A stretch of DNA of 64,000 nucleotides from Epiperipatus broadwayi (taxonomy: Eukaryota; Onychophora; Udeonychophora; Euonychophora; Peripatidae). Below are positions 1 through 18,259 of the stretch, in pieces (within the stretch, counting starts at the first letter, position 1; each line of letters starts with the position of its first letter). Below the pieces are notes generated by a model. It worked only from the letters and a program-made list of their open reading frames with translations, was not told where the DNA came from and did not search any database. The stretch covers positions 1,710,903 to 1,774,902 of the forward strand of contig JAQFVV010012442.1 of the NCBI GenBank assembly GCA_028023455.1, given 5' to 3'. The translations under genes were made by a program, and so were the position numbers.

Positions 1-1057
1 TGTGTAAATAACAAGTGATAAATGTGTGCATGTTGATAAAATGATACAAGAAAGCAAAAAATTAAAAAACAACATGCAATGGCTTCTAATTAAAAATTCA
101 CAAAACAACAAATTAGCAATGGCTACTAACTAACAAGAGGATTAACATCTGATCAAAAGAATGCAATCAAAAACAGTGGACAAATTCCAACAACAGATAT
201 AGCTATAGGATATAAAAACCAACTAACAAAGTGCCAACATAAATAGTCTGGATTTTCATCAATCAATCAGTTGAGTTTGCAATATGAGTTCAATCTATCA
301 GTTGAGAGCACAATCAGATTAAATCAGTTTTGTCAATCAACTAGTGTTTACCAGGACAATGCAGTGCTAACAGCCGTTAGAATCATATGACTTTTCTCCT
401 GCCTGAATCCAATGGAAACAGTCAATTTGCCTGGAAAAAGTGATGCTTGCCTAACAACTTGAAAAATCACCAGTAATATCTAACTGTCTCAAAGAATAGT
501 GTATTCATGTGAAGCAGCAACCAACAAGAAGACAAAATCCTACTAGAAATAAATTTTACAACAAACAGCAACAAGTATCCATGTTCCAAAATCCGAGGTA
601 ATAAATAACATTTTTTTATTACCATTTCTAATTAAAGTAGCCATTGCAATAATTTGAAGCCTCCCAGATTCAGTTAATGAATGAACTCTATAGCATGCAT
701 AAAGAACTATTGATGTACATGTTTTATAAATGTCATGTATTATTTAATGCTTTTGTTATATGATATTCTAGTGTATGAATTCATAGTGTGTGTGAGGTCA
801 TTATATAAAAAATACCATTGTTTACATTAGTTAAGATTTATAAATGTATTTAAAATTAGAATAATAAATGTTTAGTTATAATAAATTATCTTTAAATGTA
901 ATATATGTTGGTCAAGTCTTTTACCACTAAATAAAGTAACACTATATTATACTATCCTTTTGATTGAGCTAGTCATGGGATATTTCAAGCATTAGATTAT
1001 GGACCTACTGTCCAGAGCATGTTAACCCTGTGTAATTAGCTGGTGCCTGAGGTTTAC
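1..1057. other. AT-rich non-coding stretch
   Basis: No ORF, repeat family or RNA gene is recognised here. It may be intron or intergenic DNA next to the candidate exon that follows. Confidence 0.4.
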
Positions 1058-1225
1058 CTCAAAACAAATAAAGTCCTTTGGATAGTAGGCATTTGAATCT
1101 AGCAGTCGAGATGGGCCATGGTCTGGAAATATAACTTTGTTATGCTTTGCATAGCTCGCTCTAACAATGTTTATTGTTGATAGATCTGCTATCGATGGTA
1201 TTCTCTCCTCTGTTTGAAGGGCCAT
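1058..1225 (-). CDS. Candidate host exon (56 codons), unknown product
   Basis: On the minus strand a 168-nt open segment reads from MALQTEERIPSIADLSTINI to a C-terminal KDFICFE. It is clearly richer in G+C than its surroundings and has balanced codon use without low-complexity runs. It is preceded by an AG (1226-1227) and followed by GTAAAC, a plausible 5' splice site (GT at 1056-1057). The length is an exact multiple of three, so it could be a symmetric phase-0 exon. I do not recognise the protein. The ATG at the first codon may be an internal Met rather than a start. The polypyrimidine tract is weak and a chance ORF is possible. Confidence 0.4.
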
Positions 1226-1339
1226 CTGTTCACGTAATATGTATAATATAAAAATATAAAATTATGATAAATAATATTTAAACCCAGTTAAGCCTATCAA
1301 ATAGAGTGTTCAGGATCATCTTCTGAATGGATTCGATTC

Positions 1340-3850
1340 AATATATATATATAGTACAACATCACAAATAATCATTGTACATATTTTATATAAGAATTAT
1401 TAAACTTCTAATCATAGCATATGTTAAACACCAAGATGTTTAACATAAAACCAACAAATGAATTACAATATTAAAATTATCATATTCACCTTCATTTAAT
1501 TTCATAGAATTGTTCATATAGCAATTATTCATACAGTATATAATCATATACAGAATCTAATAATTATATTGATACCTTTTGTAAACTATCAACACATGAA
1601 TATCAATATAACAAATACGATATTTATTTTATCTGAATTTTAGTTTGCACTATTAAATACTAACATATTATATACACATAATAAATGAAAATAACCACAA
1701 TCATATATTATTATGATTCTTATTGGCAATTCTCTAAGTGTATTAACTTCATGAAGTTATAGATTCGTCATAAACAAAAGTAAGAAAATTTTTAGTTTTT
1801 GTTCTCTTTTTTTTTTTGGAAGAAAAATTTTTTAAATAGGTTAAGCCTTAAAAGTACTACATATTAAGAATAATTATACATTTTAATATTAACTTCAAAC
1901 AATATTATATTACCGAAATAAATAGAAAAAATGTTTTCTTTCATTCTGTGAACTGAATCACTGGGGAAGCACTAATCTCCATAACAACCAGTTATCTTGA
2001 ACATAGATTAATATCCTTCTTTCATTCCTCCATACTATTTCACTGCTCTTTGCAGCATGAATGCAAAAATATGAATGAAAACCTATTAAAATGTTACTCA
2101 TCACAAACAAATAAAAAGTTATTGTAATAAAATTCATTCTTCATATGTTATTGTCAAACCGAATTCCACTAGGTTAATAGATATGCATTTGTTATTTAAG
2201 ATGAAAATTATCATTTTTAAAATCTATCTCTTTACTATCAACATTCAACTAAGCACTGCAAAAGTATATAATTTTAGAAAGTTTTCCAAAGTATTCATAT
2301 TTAATATCCATAATGTTGATGGTAGACTGAACTCTAATAGTTCGTAAAATTATTTGCATTTAATATTTCAATATCTTTAATAATTCTTATGAATCACACT
2401 ATAATTTTATAGTTCTCCTCCTGGATAGTATATATTCAATATACGAAAACACTCACAAATTACTACTTAATATGAATAGCAATTAGTAAATACATTTTCA
2501 CAAAAATTATTACTCAGGATTTTCTTTTTCTTCTTAAAATTAGTAATGATCTGATAAAGTCTCTCGTAAATTTAAAATAATAAATATAAATACCATTTCT
2601 GAATAAAAGTTTATTTCTATTACTTCTACTTGATAAAATTAATAAAAAATGTTCTTTATCATTGAACATACGAAAATGAATAAATTCTTTGCATTGTTCT
2701 GTGGGCAAAACGGTTTGATTATCGGCAAAGTTTTTTAACTAAAAGTATTTTTCTCATCTGATTTTTTTCCCCTTCACTCAATATGGCTCCTTAAATTGTT
2801 TTGTATAACATTCTGATAAGAAAGATTTCCATTTTATTACGATTGTAAAAAAAAAAAGATTATCATTTTTCTAGTTCATATTAAAATTAGTATCTAATTT
2901 TTTAAAAAATATTTTCCATAGTTTTATAAGTTAGTGTTTCTAATTTTAAAGAACAAAATAATACAATTTAAAATAAATTCAGACTTAAGTTCAAAAATTA
3001 TAAGGAATACTGTTTTAATCCTTGATTTTCTCTTCAACCGTTTCTTGATTATTCCCACTTCACATAAGCTCACCTGTGTATATTTAGGAAAAATCTCTAT
3101 ATGATTGGTCAGTTAAATCCAGATATTTACTAAAAATGTACATATTAATTATTTGTCTAGATTGCTAAAAATAATTTAATAATAAATGTTAGTAAATAAT
3201 ATACTTTAATACATTATTTAAATACATCTTGAATTACAATTTAAATTTTAACACGTAAAAATGATTTTTATGCCACTATAATAACCATTTTTGATTTTTT
3301 TTTATAAAAAATTGACACAGTAAATTTACACATGAAACATTTAATTTAGAGAAGTAATAAATCAACTTTGTGAGTCAGGTAGTAAAATTCAGTAAATTGT
3401 TACATAAATGAGCTTACACACATATTAACACATATTTCATTTTCATTTATTTCTTCATTGTTAAATAATTAAAATAAAAATTAAATAGTCATTTTAAAAT
3501 TAGCCTGTTAATTATTACAAAAAGATGAACTTTAATCACTAACACTATTGTTATAAAATTATTATTTTTAATTACATAATGAATATAAAATTATAAAATT
3601 ATTATTTTTTATCATAATATTTTAACGATTATGCAATTTTATCTTTAAAATGAATAAATAACATTTTATATCTGAGTTTTATTAATTAAATTAAATCATG
3701 CTGCTTTATATTAACCTAGCTTAATTTTAATATTGAAAAAACAATGTATCAATCTATTTCATACATTAAATAATATAATTAACTATTTTATAAAATTTTA
3801 AATTTCTATAAAATGTGAGTTATTCACATCCATAAAAGCTACCGTTTTCC
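1340..3850. repeat. Copy A of a diverged ~2.5-kb duplicated segment
   Basis: This segment aligns by eye, in order and in the same orientation, with 10,262-12,590. Shared landmarks include CATACAGTATATAATCATAT near 1531 against the same block near 10,443. Others are a CATTGTTCTGTGGGCAAA block near 2692 and 11,577, and TTTTAATATTGAAAAAA near 3724 and 12,512. The copies differ by many substitutions and indels that are not multiples of three, so the repeat is not under coding constraint. Copy A starts beside a short (TA) run. It could be an old segmental duplication or two members of an unrecognised dispersed repeat family. Confidence 0.65.
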
Positions 3851-4229
3851 TCTCACATCTATTACATTTTAAATTTTACAAAACACACAATAAAACAATA
3901 CTTATTATTAAATTAATTGTATCAATTGATGTATTTTTTAAAATTTTAATACAAATATCTATCAATATATACTACATTTGATACTAATGAAACATTGCTA
4001 ATTTCACAAATATCTATCAATATAAACTACATTTCATACTAATGAAACATTGTTAATTTCTTTCCAGCTCTACTAATTTTATAATCATTCACTTACCTTT
4101 TCTTTTTTACTAATACCAAACATAACTGCTAATAAATTTATTACACTAAAAGATATGGAATTAAAAAAAACATTTTAAATCTTACCTTTAGCTTTACATG
4201 ATGTTTTTTTTAATTATACTACTTGTAGA

Positions 4230-6170
4230 TGGTTGACTATTTTGAGCTACTTTCTTATTTTAGGTCTACCAGATCGATTATTCATTTTAGGATATGGAGA
4301 CATCTCAGACCTATGGTTATCATATCTTTTGTCTCTCATATTTCCATATGACAAATTAGATTCTACATTTATATTTGAAATGGGAAATCTAACTTTATCC
4401 TTTGAAGACCTTCAGGTATTATTAGTATATATTTCTCTAATCTCCAAGACATCTATAATTTTTGCTACCTCTTTGATAGTGTACTTATCTGCAACCATTA
4501 ATATTTGTTTTATATTGCAATGTAAGTTGTGCCTAATTATATGTGCAATCTGATTCACTGATAATGTAAAAGCAGTAATGGTTTGTAATTTAATGGCCTG
4601 GCTATAGAAAAATTTCTTAATTTTTTTACCAGCCTCATAATTTTCCTAGGTAATTTGATATTAAACTATGGTCTACTTATCACTAGCCCATAAACTTATG
4701 AATAGAATATATTTAAAGTCTTCATAAGTATTTTCCCACTCAAACAATGATTATACTTTAGCTATCACATATAAGTGATTATTAGATATAGCTAACTTTT
4801 TCTTTTCCAACATTGGATATAGAGAAAACTTTTCAAAATTATTTAAATACTCATATGATTTTCCACATCATCACTTTTAAATGTTTTTTTCTTTATAAAT
4901 TGTAATGCTGTTGAATTGTTGGAACTACTATCTTCTACTGCCTTTTTCATTTGGATTGATTCTATATCTTACATCTGATTTTATTTAACTATACCTTTAT
5001 TGTCAATCTTTTTATTTTAATCTTTTATTTCATAGCATTTTGAAATAGTATCATTATCATGTTGACTAATTAAAACTCTTTTCATAGCTTTTTCAAGTTA
5101 ATTATTAAAATGTATTTCAACTATTTTGTCTAAAAATGGTATAGTTTTTCGACTATATTAATCTAATCTATTAATTTAACAACATAAATGTTCTGTTCTG
5201 TTTTAAACATGTCAAAATTCCTTGTGCTCATACTTTTTTATCTAAAATACCATTTTGCTTTAAAATTTGCTCTTTAAACTACTTTTGTAACAACTTAATA
5301 CTCCCACTAACTTTGGATCTATACAGATGTTCTACTTTATTTATCACTATCCTGTGGAACTTCTTCACTAACTTTTTTCAATTACTTTCTTCAACTTTGC
5401 TTTACTATGATTAACCGTTTCTTTCATTACTTCAATTTCTTCTGTGAAAAATTTTATATGAGAATTTTCTTCTTGAATGTCTTGTGATAACTTTATATGA
5501 GAATTATCTATTTCCTAATTAATATTATCATTATTAATATTGCACTCATTTACCACCTCTTCTACCCAACCTTTAAATTTCCTAATAGAACAATCCATAA
5601 ACTCTTGTAACATATGATCAAATATCTGATGCTTTTTCTCTGATTGAATTAATTCTAATTTCAAGGATTCTATAGTTTCTTCATTTTTAATCAATCTTAT
5701 ATTAAGATTTACAAATTTGTTCTTTAACTCCTCTCTTATTAATTCTACAAATTGTTTATTGTTTTGTCTCATAGGTTCAAACTTACTAATTAGGAATTTA
5801 TTATTTTCTTTCAGTTTATTATTCATTAATTCAATTTATTATCTAGAGATTTATTACTTAATTTAACAGATTGCTTATTTTCTTCTCTCTTAGATTCAAA
5901 TTTACTCACCAATGATTTATTATTTTCTTTAAGAGATTCAATTGATTGGTGATTATTTTCTAATTTGTTATTTATTAATTCAGATTTTTCATCAACTACA
6001 CTTCAGAATATTTGCTTCATATACATCATTTGGGAATTATTAATAAGTAGCTCAGGTGTTGATATTTTCTTTTCCTCTATTTCTTCCTCCTTACTAAACA
6101 TCACTAACACTAAGTTTTTTTAATGATGCTGTACATTTCCTTATTTATATCTTTTTCTGAATCACTCATT
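4230..6170 (-). pseudogene. Decayed gag-like coiled-coil ORF
   Basis: Reading leftwards from a possible ATG near 6170 (MSDSEKDINKEM), the minus strand holds a long, stop-riddled reading frame. The best piece, 5826-5515 (103 aa), is highly charged and coiled-coil-like. It contains a tandem duplication of a ~20-residue block: LKENNKFLISKFE in the ORF, with LKENNKSLVSKFE just upstream. Further left, charged fragments continue to about 4230, for example SIQMKKAVEDSSS and KLPRKIMRLVKKL. Length, composition and lack of enzymatic motifs suggest the gag part of a dead LTR retrotransposon, but no zinc knuckle, protease or RT is visible. A decayed host coiled-coil gene is the alternative. Confidence 0.35.
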
Positions 6171-6747
6171 GTGATAAATTTTAGTATAAACTAGTAATGC
6201 AAAATAAATCATTATAACATTTTATACTTTTTTATTAAAATTTCTTTTTCAGTAACACAACAATGCACAAAACTATTCGCTTATGACAACCTATGGAAAG
6301 AAATATATAACTTTTTCAATTATCACTTAATGCTACATATTTACATAATTTTATTTTAGATTTTAGTTGAAATATATAATATTAAATCTCAGTATATTTT
6401 TTGCCAATGGCATTATCATCACCACCAGTACATGATTATAATATATATATTGATTTCACATGCCATAATAAAATGTTACTTACATGTCCTATACAGTACT
6501 TATGAATTAGATAATTATAAATAAAATATATATTGCGTAATTGCAGCCACATGGTAAGATAATTTATTTTTCAACCTATGTATTATAGTATAACAATATT
6601 GTAATTATAACAATTTAAATTGTAAATTATAAAATCTAATATTACACTAATTTTAACATACATTCTTTAGTCTCCTGCTAAACAATCGGGCCTATACAGT
6701 TGGCCACTATAAAAATATAGTATGTACCCTACAAACTAATGATTCAT

Positions 6748-6786
6748 ATAATATAATATAATAGAATAGAATAGAATAGAATAGAA
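6748..6786 (+). repeat. (AATAG)n short tandem repeat
   Basis: A TAATA-rich start grades into about five copies of the pentamer AATAG. Confidence 0.8.
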
Positions 6787-7212
6787 AGTAATGAAATCCT
6801 AAAATTAATCTTTCATGTTTAATATCCTGTTGTTAACATAAATGTTTAATATCAAAACATTAAGTACATGATTCGAAGTATCCAGTAAGATAAACTCATA
6901 TTTTTTTAACATTAAGAACATGCTAACAGGTATGTATTTACAATGGCATAGGAATATCTCTATCCACTACTAACATAAAATATTAGTGATATCCCATAAC
7001 TCATACTTAAGAAAATAAATTATATTCAACAATAAGATTTTTTAAATTAAATTCAATCATCAAATTATTTTATAATCCATTATTTAATAAAATAATTCTA
7101 ATTCTCCTTGAATAATATTTTATAACACTATTACAATCTCAGGTCATTATTGTTACTTTTGAAATAAATACATTAATTGATATAACTACCTGTAATTGAT
7201 AGATTTTATATA

Positions 7213-7240
7213 AGATCTCTCCCTCTCTCTCTCTCTCTCT
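7213..7240 (+). repeat. (CT)n microsatellite bordering the 419-bp repeats
   Basis: A CT run ends exactly where the first 419-bp hammerhead unit begins, so it marks the left border of that array. Confidence 0.8.
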
Positions 7241-7560
7241 AATATTTTACACTTGTTTCGGCGGTTTTGGTAAAGACGCCATCTATTGATCATAAATAAC
7301 AAGTGATAGCAGGTTACGTGACTAACTTGTTTTTATTTTTCATAAATGTACCTTTAAAGTTTTCTTGCAATGATATATATTGCAGAGACTTTGACTATGT
7401 GGTGAAACTGAACTGAGATCAGACCCATATAGATATCTAGCTTGCTAGGCTGAGTTTGAAGACTTTACCGGTCTGAAAAATTCACGCTTGCAAACTGATA
7501 TAAACGTTTTGCATAAACTCTTGAGAGTCAGTCTTTAGACCTAGTTTCTATAGCTCTATC

Positions 7561-7607
7561 CTTCCACTGACGAAAGCAAACCAGCTTGAAATCAGCTGAT
7601 CTGGAGG
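7561..7607 (+). ncRNA. Type-I hammerhead ribozyme, unit 1
   Basis: The catalytic core is complete. CTGACGA lies at 7567-7573. Stem II is AAGC/GCTT (7574-7577 with 7584-7587) with loop AAACCA. GAAA lies at 7588-7591. A 3-bp stem III (A7591-T7600, T7592-A7599, C7593-G7598) has an AGCT loop. The cleavage-site triplet is AUC, with cleavage expected after C7601. Stem I pairs 7561-7566 with 7602-7607 (six pairs, one G-U). The very short stem III is typical of PLE and retrozyme hammerheads, which often act as dimers. A possible outer stem I helix pairs CTCT (7554-7557) with AGAG (7621-7624). Confidence 0.85.
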
Positions 7608-7979
7608 TGATCAAAATGAAAGAGGTAGTTAATTCTGACTCCTTTTGCGTTTATGTAAAAATATTTTACACTTGTTTCGGCGGTTTTGGTAAAGACGCCA
7701 TCTATTGATCATAAATAACAAGTGATAGCAGGTTACGTGACTAACTTGTTTTTATTTTTCATAAATGTACCTTTAAAGTTTTCTTGCAATGATATATATT
7801 GCAGAGACTTTGACTATGTGGTGAAACTGAACTGAGATCAGACCCATATAGATATCTAGCTTGCTAGGCTGAGTTTGAAGACTTTACCGGTCTGAAAAAT
7901 TCACGCTTGCAAACTGATATAAACGTTTTGCATAAACGCTTGAGAGTCAGTCTTTAGACCTAGTTTCTATAGCTCTATC

Positions 7980-8026
7980 CTTCCACTGACGAAAGCAAAC
8001 CAGCTTGAAATCTGCTGATCTGGAGG
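7980..8026 (+). ncRNA. Type-I hammerhead ribozyme, unit 2
   Basis: This is the same structure as in unit 1, displaced by exactly 419 bp. CTGACGA is at 7986-7992, the AAGC/GCTT stem II follows, and GAAA is at 8007-8010. Stem III has a TGCT loop; the single change from unit 1 falls in the loop. The expected cleavage site is after C8020, with a six-pair stem I. All core residues are kept, so self-cleavage is predicted. Confidence 0.85.
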
Positions 8027-8185
8027 TGAGCAAAATGAAAGAGGTAGTTAATTCTGACTCTTTTTGCATTTATGTAAAAATATTTTACACTTGTTTCGGC
8101 GGTTTTGGTAAAGACGCCATCTATTGATCATAAATAACAAGTGATAGCAGGTTACGTGACTAACTTGTTTTTATTTTTCATATAT

Positions 8186-8760
8186 ATATATATATGTATT
8201 ATGATTCGATGTCTGTAATTGATGTCTGTAATTTTAAAGCAATATACATAATTATATAACTGAATATATGTAAATACAGTAACTAAATAATTACAAAATT
8301 TTATCCACTTAGGAGCGTTTTCGATTATCCCAGTAATCAGTGTCAACTAAAGCTTTGAAATGCTAACTTGTCCACAATTCTGTGACCTTAACGTTTGCTG
8401 CTTGCCTGTTAATTAAGTCATGTTTATATTTGTATATTAGCATAGCTTCCTTTATTTTTTTTATTGTTATTTTTTTCAATTTGCAATATTTTTGCACTGT
8501 TAAAATTAAAGTCAAAATCATAAATACATGATTTATTATGGTCGTAAAAAACAGATGCTGAAATATTATTATCTACTATGCAATTTTGTTTTGATTTCTG
8601 AACATGTTTTAATAATAGCAAGTGTTCTTTAGTTCTTTTTTCCAACATACATCTAGATTCATCTATATATTTACTGCCACACCTACATATCCATTTATAA
8701 ATTACACAATTTTTATTTATAAATGAGTCAATAATTCTTTCCAATTAAATTCATTAATAA
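8186..8760 (-). mobile_element. 5'-truncated Penelope-like element: GIY-YIG endonuclease end
   Basis: The minus-strand ORF at 8744-8424 (106 aa) has the PLE endonuclease signature. The GIY-like VIYKWICRCG is followed by YIDESRC, where the usual YIG has become YID, and by EKRTKEHLLLL. The C-terminal part, SASVFYDHNKSCIYDFD, matches the H...D block of PLE endonucleases. A ~230-bp tail to a (TA) run at 8179 is shared with the copies at 46.3-47.3 kb. The reverse transcriptase is missing, so this is a dead 5'-truncated copy. The altered YIG glycine also argues against activity. Confidence 0.75.
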
Positions 8761-12590
<3,830 letters not shown>

Positions 12591-13149
12591 ATAGAAAGGC
12601 TACAATGTGTGTGTACATTAATTTAAAATTAGAATAAAAAAATTTTAAATTCGTAAATAAAAAACTAAAAGCTAAAATTAAAGAGTTGTTCAATATATAT
12701 ATATATATATATATTCGCACAGATGCAAAACTTTAAAAGTATTATTTTCTTTTTTTAAAAAAAAAGTATTTAAAGTACTTTTTTATAAAAAAGTACAAGA
12801 TCTAAAGATAAGATATTTTTGTAAATGGAAATGATTATTTTATAAATTAAATGAAAAGCAAACTAGCCCTCGACACTCTTATATAAAAAAGTCAGATGAA
12901 ATATAGATAAGAGAACAAAAATAAATTAGATGTCCAATAGAAGCAGCAATGAAGGCCCAGACCATAACAAAAAATTGGAACAGGAAACCATTGTTTAGTG
13001 AATCTGAATAATCAGTATAAAAGGAAAAATATTGAAATTAAGAATAGTTCCAGCTTGATTATTTTTGAGGGGCATGATAAGACACACTTGTCACTCTCTC
13101 TTTTATTTCAAATGAAATGACTGATGAATTACAAATGGTACTATTGCAG
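12591..13149. other. AT-rich stretch with a short (TA)n run
   Basis: Contains a (TA) run at about 12,693-12,714 and a hairpin-prone A/T-rich block near 12,750-12,800. No gene is recognised. Confidence 0.4.
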
Positions 13150-13280
13150 ACCCTGAAATATGGTATCTGCAATCAAATAGTATCAGGATTGAACCAGCTA
13201 AGGCCACCTCCAGAATAACAGACCGGTCTTCAAATAGAGACATTGTGGGAATTGGCACCAGGAACTGGGATTCTTCTACT
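13150..13280 (+). CDS. Candidate host exon (43 codons), unknown product
   Basis: A 131-nt segment of nearly balanced base composition is bounded by TTGCAG (acceptor AG at 13148-13149) and GTAAGA (donor GT at 13281-13282). Only one of the three plus frames is open. It starts PEIWYLQSNSIRIEPAKATS and ends TRNWDSST, entering with two bases of a split codon and leaving in phase 0. I do not recognise the protein. The minus strand also has an open frame here, so orientation is uncertain, and the polypyrimidine tract is poor. Confidence 0.35.
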
Positions 13281-13909
13281 GTAAGATATGAACTGTAAAA
13301 TTTAAAAGTAATTAAGAACTTTCATTAAGATTTGACAAGCTTTTAATATTCAGCTAATCTAAATTTTAAAATAAACTTTTATCTGACTTTTAAGTTTTCA
13401 AATTAATTATTAATGTTTTATTTTTATACATTTGAGTTTGCTAAAAAATCATTTTCATTTTTTTTATTAATATTTATTGTATAAATTATTTAAATGCATT
13501 AAATTTAAGTTGGCTATAGATGCTTGCATAGATTCTTAATGTTTAATTATGTTTTTATTTTCATATTTGATTAGAATATATAGACATTCAGTAAATAATG
13601 ATACCTTACATTGAGTACCTAAAATGTATTTATTCGGATGTCTTTTAAGTTATTGATGTCACTGTGGCATCTTATGATGAATGTCATTGGGTTTCTTGTA
13701 AATTTCCCTCTGCAATTCCATCAATGACTTTATATTTTGATTATTTATGTTTATTTTGAAATGTTTTTAATTGTGTAATCTATGCAGCTGATCTATACTC
13801 AACATTAAAAAAAAAACTTTTCTCAAATTCATCTGTGCAAAATTATATAAATGTTAAATTTAAGTCAGGCATGAATGCCTATATAGATTTGTAAAGTTAT
13901 ATTAATTAA

Positions 13910-14140
13910 TTAAGGGAAGGTTGATCTTAGGTTATTTGTTTCATAGCTAGAATGGGTCAATGGATTGGATATATCAGTGTAATTAGTAAATATAGAATGA
14001 GGTCTGCTACATGAAGGATCACCATTATATGCCGCACACCCCCTTTTTGCCTCTGGAAGGGTATAGTAAGATGGAAAACGCAGTCCCTTCCTATGGAGTT
14101 TTTTATTGTTCTTCTTGGCAGACAGATGTAGCACTCCTGT
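13910..14140 (-). CDS. Candidate terminal host exon, unknown product
   Basis: The minus-strand segment begins after a good acceptor (pyrimidine-rich stretch ending TCCAG; AG at 14141-14142). It stays open to a TAA at 13912-13910. The peptide is polar and reads like a disordered or cytoplasmic tail: LRFPSYYTLPEAKRG in the middle and SSYETNNLRSTFP at the end. It is much richer in G+C than the flanks. A second frame is also open over most of the segment, and that is the frame the upstream candidate exon would splice into. The real frame is therefore undecided. Confidence 0.35.
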   Translation of the reverse strand, partial: TGVLHLSAKKNNKKLHRKGLRFPSYYTLPEAKRGCAAYNGDPSCSRPHSIFTNYTDISNPLTHSSYETNNLRSTFP

Positions 14141-14195
14141 CTGGATAAGAATCAATGTCTTCTCTAACCATGCTGTTCAGATGTACATTCCTCAC

Positions 14196-14285
14196 AGTAT
14201 GGTATTTGTGCTGTCATATTCATGTTGCATTGAATACATCGATGTATCAGATGGATTGACATCAGTTTTACTGCGAACTTTTGGC
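14196..14285 (-). CDS. Candidate internal host exon, unknown product
   Basis: A 90-nt minus-strand segment is preceded by a strong acceptor (CCCTTATTTAACCTTAG, AG at 14286-14287) and followed by GTGAGG (donor GT at 14194-14195). The open frame reads PKVRSKTDVNPSDTSMYSMQ and continues through HEYDSTNT, a polar sequence. The 55-bp gap to the 13,910-14,140 segment would be a short but feasible intron. Function unknown. Confidence 0.35.
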
Positions 14286-14309
14286 CTAAGGTTAAATAAG
14301 GGATAGAAT

Positions 14310-17863
<3,554 letters not shown>

Positions 17864-18129
17864 CTTTGGATCTTTTTGTCTAATTTGATTTGCTTACTTC
17901 AAATCAGTATAAATTCTTATTCTAAAAAATATTTTTTATTAGAAAATTATATTTATTATTTTATGATAAAATTAATTTTTCAAGAACCTAGTTCATATTT
18001 ATAAAATGTTGAATTAAATTTGTTCTAAGGTATTTGGAATGATTATTAAATTTCTTATGCATTTTTGATGCCTGAGCATAATTCTACAATATTCATTATC
18101 TTATTTTAAAATAACGAGATCATGTGTTA

Positions 18130-18247
18130 TTTATTTTTTTTATTTTCTATATATCATAGCATCCGCTGGGAGGCAAACCCACAACAACGGTCTGCAACCA
18201 ACTGCTTGCATGCAAGGCTGCTGCGCTGACCTCTCGGCTATCGACGC
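18130..18247 (-). repeat. tRNA-derived SINE head or tRNA retropseudogene
   Basis: On the minus strand an 90-bp, GC-rich island contains an A-box-like TAGCCGAGAGG and a B-box-like GGTTTGCCTCC at tRNA-like spacing. The terminal stem GCGTC/GATGC is partial. The anticodon region, CTTGCATGCAAG, is a palindrome that does not give a normal anticodon arm. An A-rich tail (18,130-18,157) follows the 3' end. RNA polymerase III boxes plus an A-rich tail and a poor cloverleaf favour a SINE head or retropseudogene over a functional tRNA. Confidence 0.5.
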
Positions 18248-18259
18248 TTGACATGTTTT

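Larger units (their letters stand above)
7241..8180 (+). repeat. Tandem 419-bp hammerhead-ribozyme repeats (retrozyme / PLE pseudo-LTR-like)
   Basis: The same sequence begins at 7241, 7660 and 8079 (AATATTTTACACTTGTTTCG), giving two full 419-bp units and a ~100-bp third unit cut off at a (TA) tract. The first two units are nearly identical, with only a handful of substitutions. Each full unit carries a complete type-I hammerhead ribozyme near its end (separate entries), so self-cleavage would release a 419-nt monomer. Related, more diverged copies occur at 34.5-35.4 and 54.5-54.9 kb. Tandem monomers of this size with a hammerhead are the hallmark of animal retrozymes and of PLE pseudo-LTRs. 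A PLE endonuclease fragment lies immediately right, in the opposite orientation to the ribozyme strand, so these may be two elements sharing one (TA)n target. Confidence 0.85.

Noticed and set aside
2514-2708. 64-aa minus-strand ORF inside the 2.5-kb repeat
   Set aside because: The matching place in the second copy (about 11,390-11,600) has frame-breaking indels, so there is no coding constraint.
4233-4553. 106-aa plus-strand ORF
   Set aside because: It is hydrophobic and antisense to the decayed gag-like reading frame, as expected by chance in AT-rich DNA.
18158-18247. Functional tRNA gene
   Set aside because: The acceptor stem pairs only partly and no proper anticodon arm forms, while an A-rich tail follows. 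A SINE or retropseudogene fits better.
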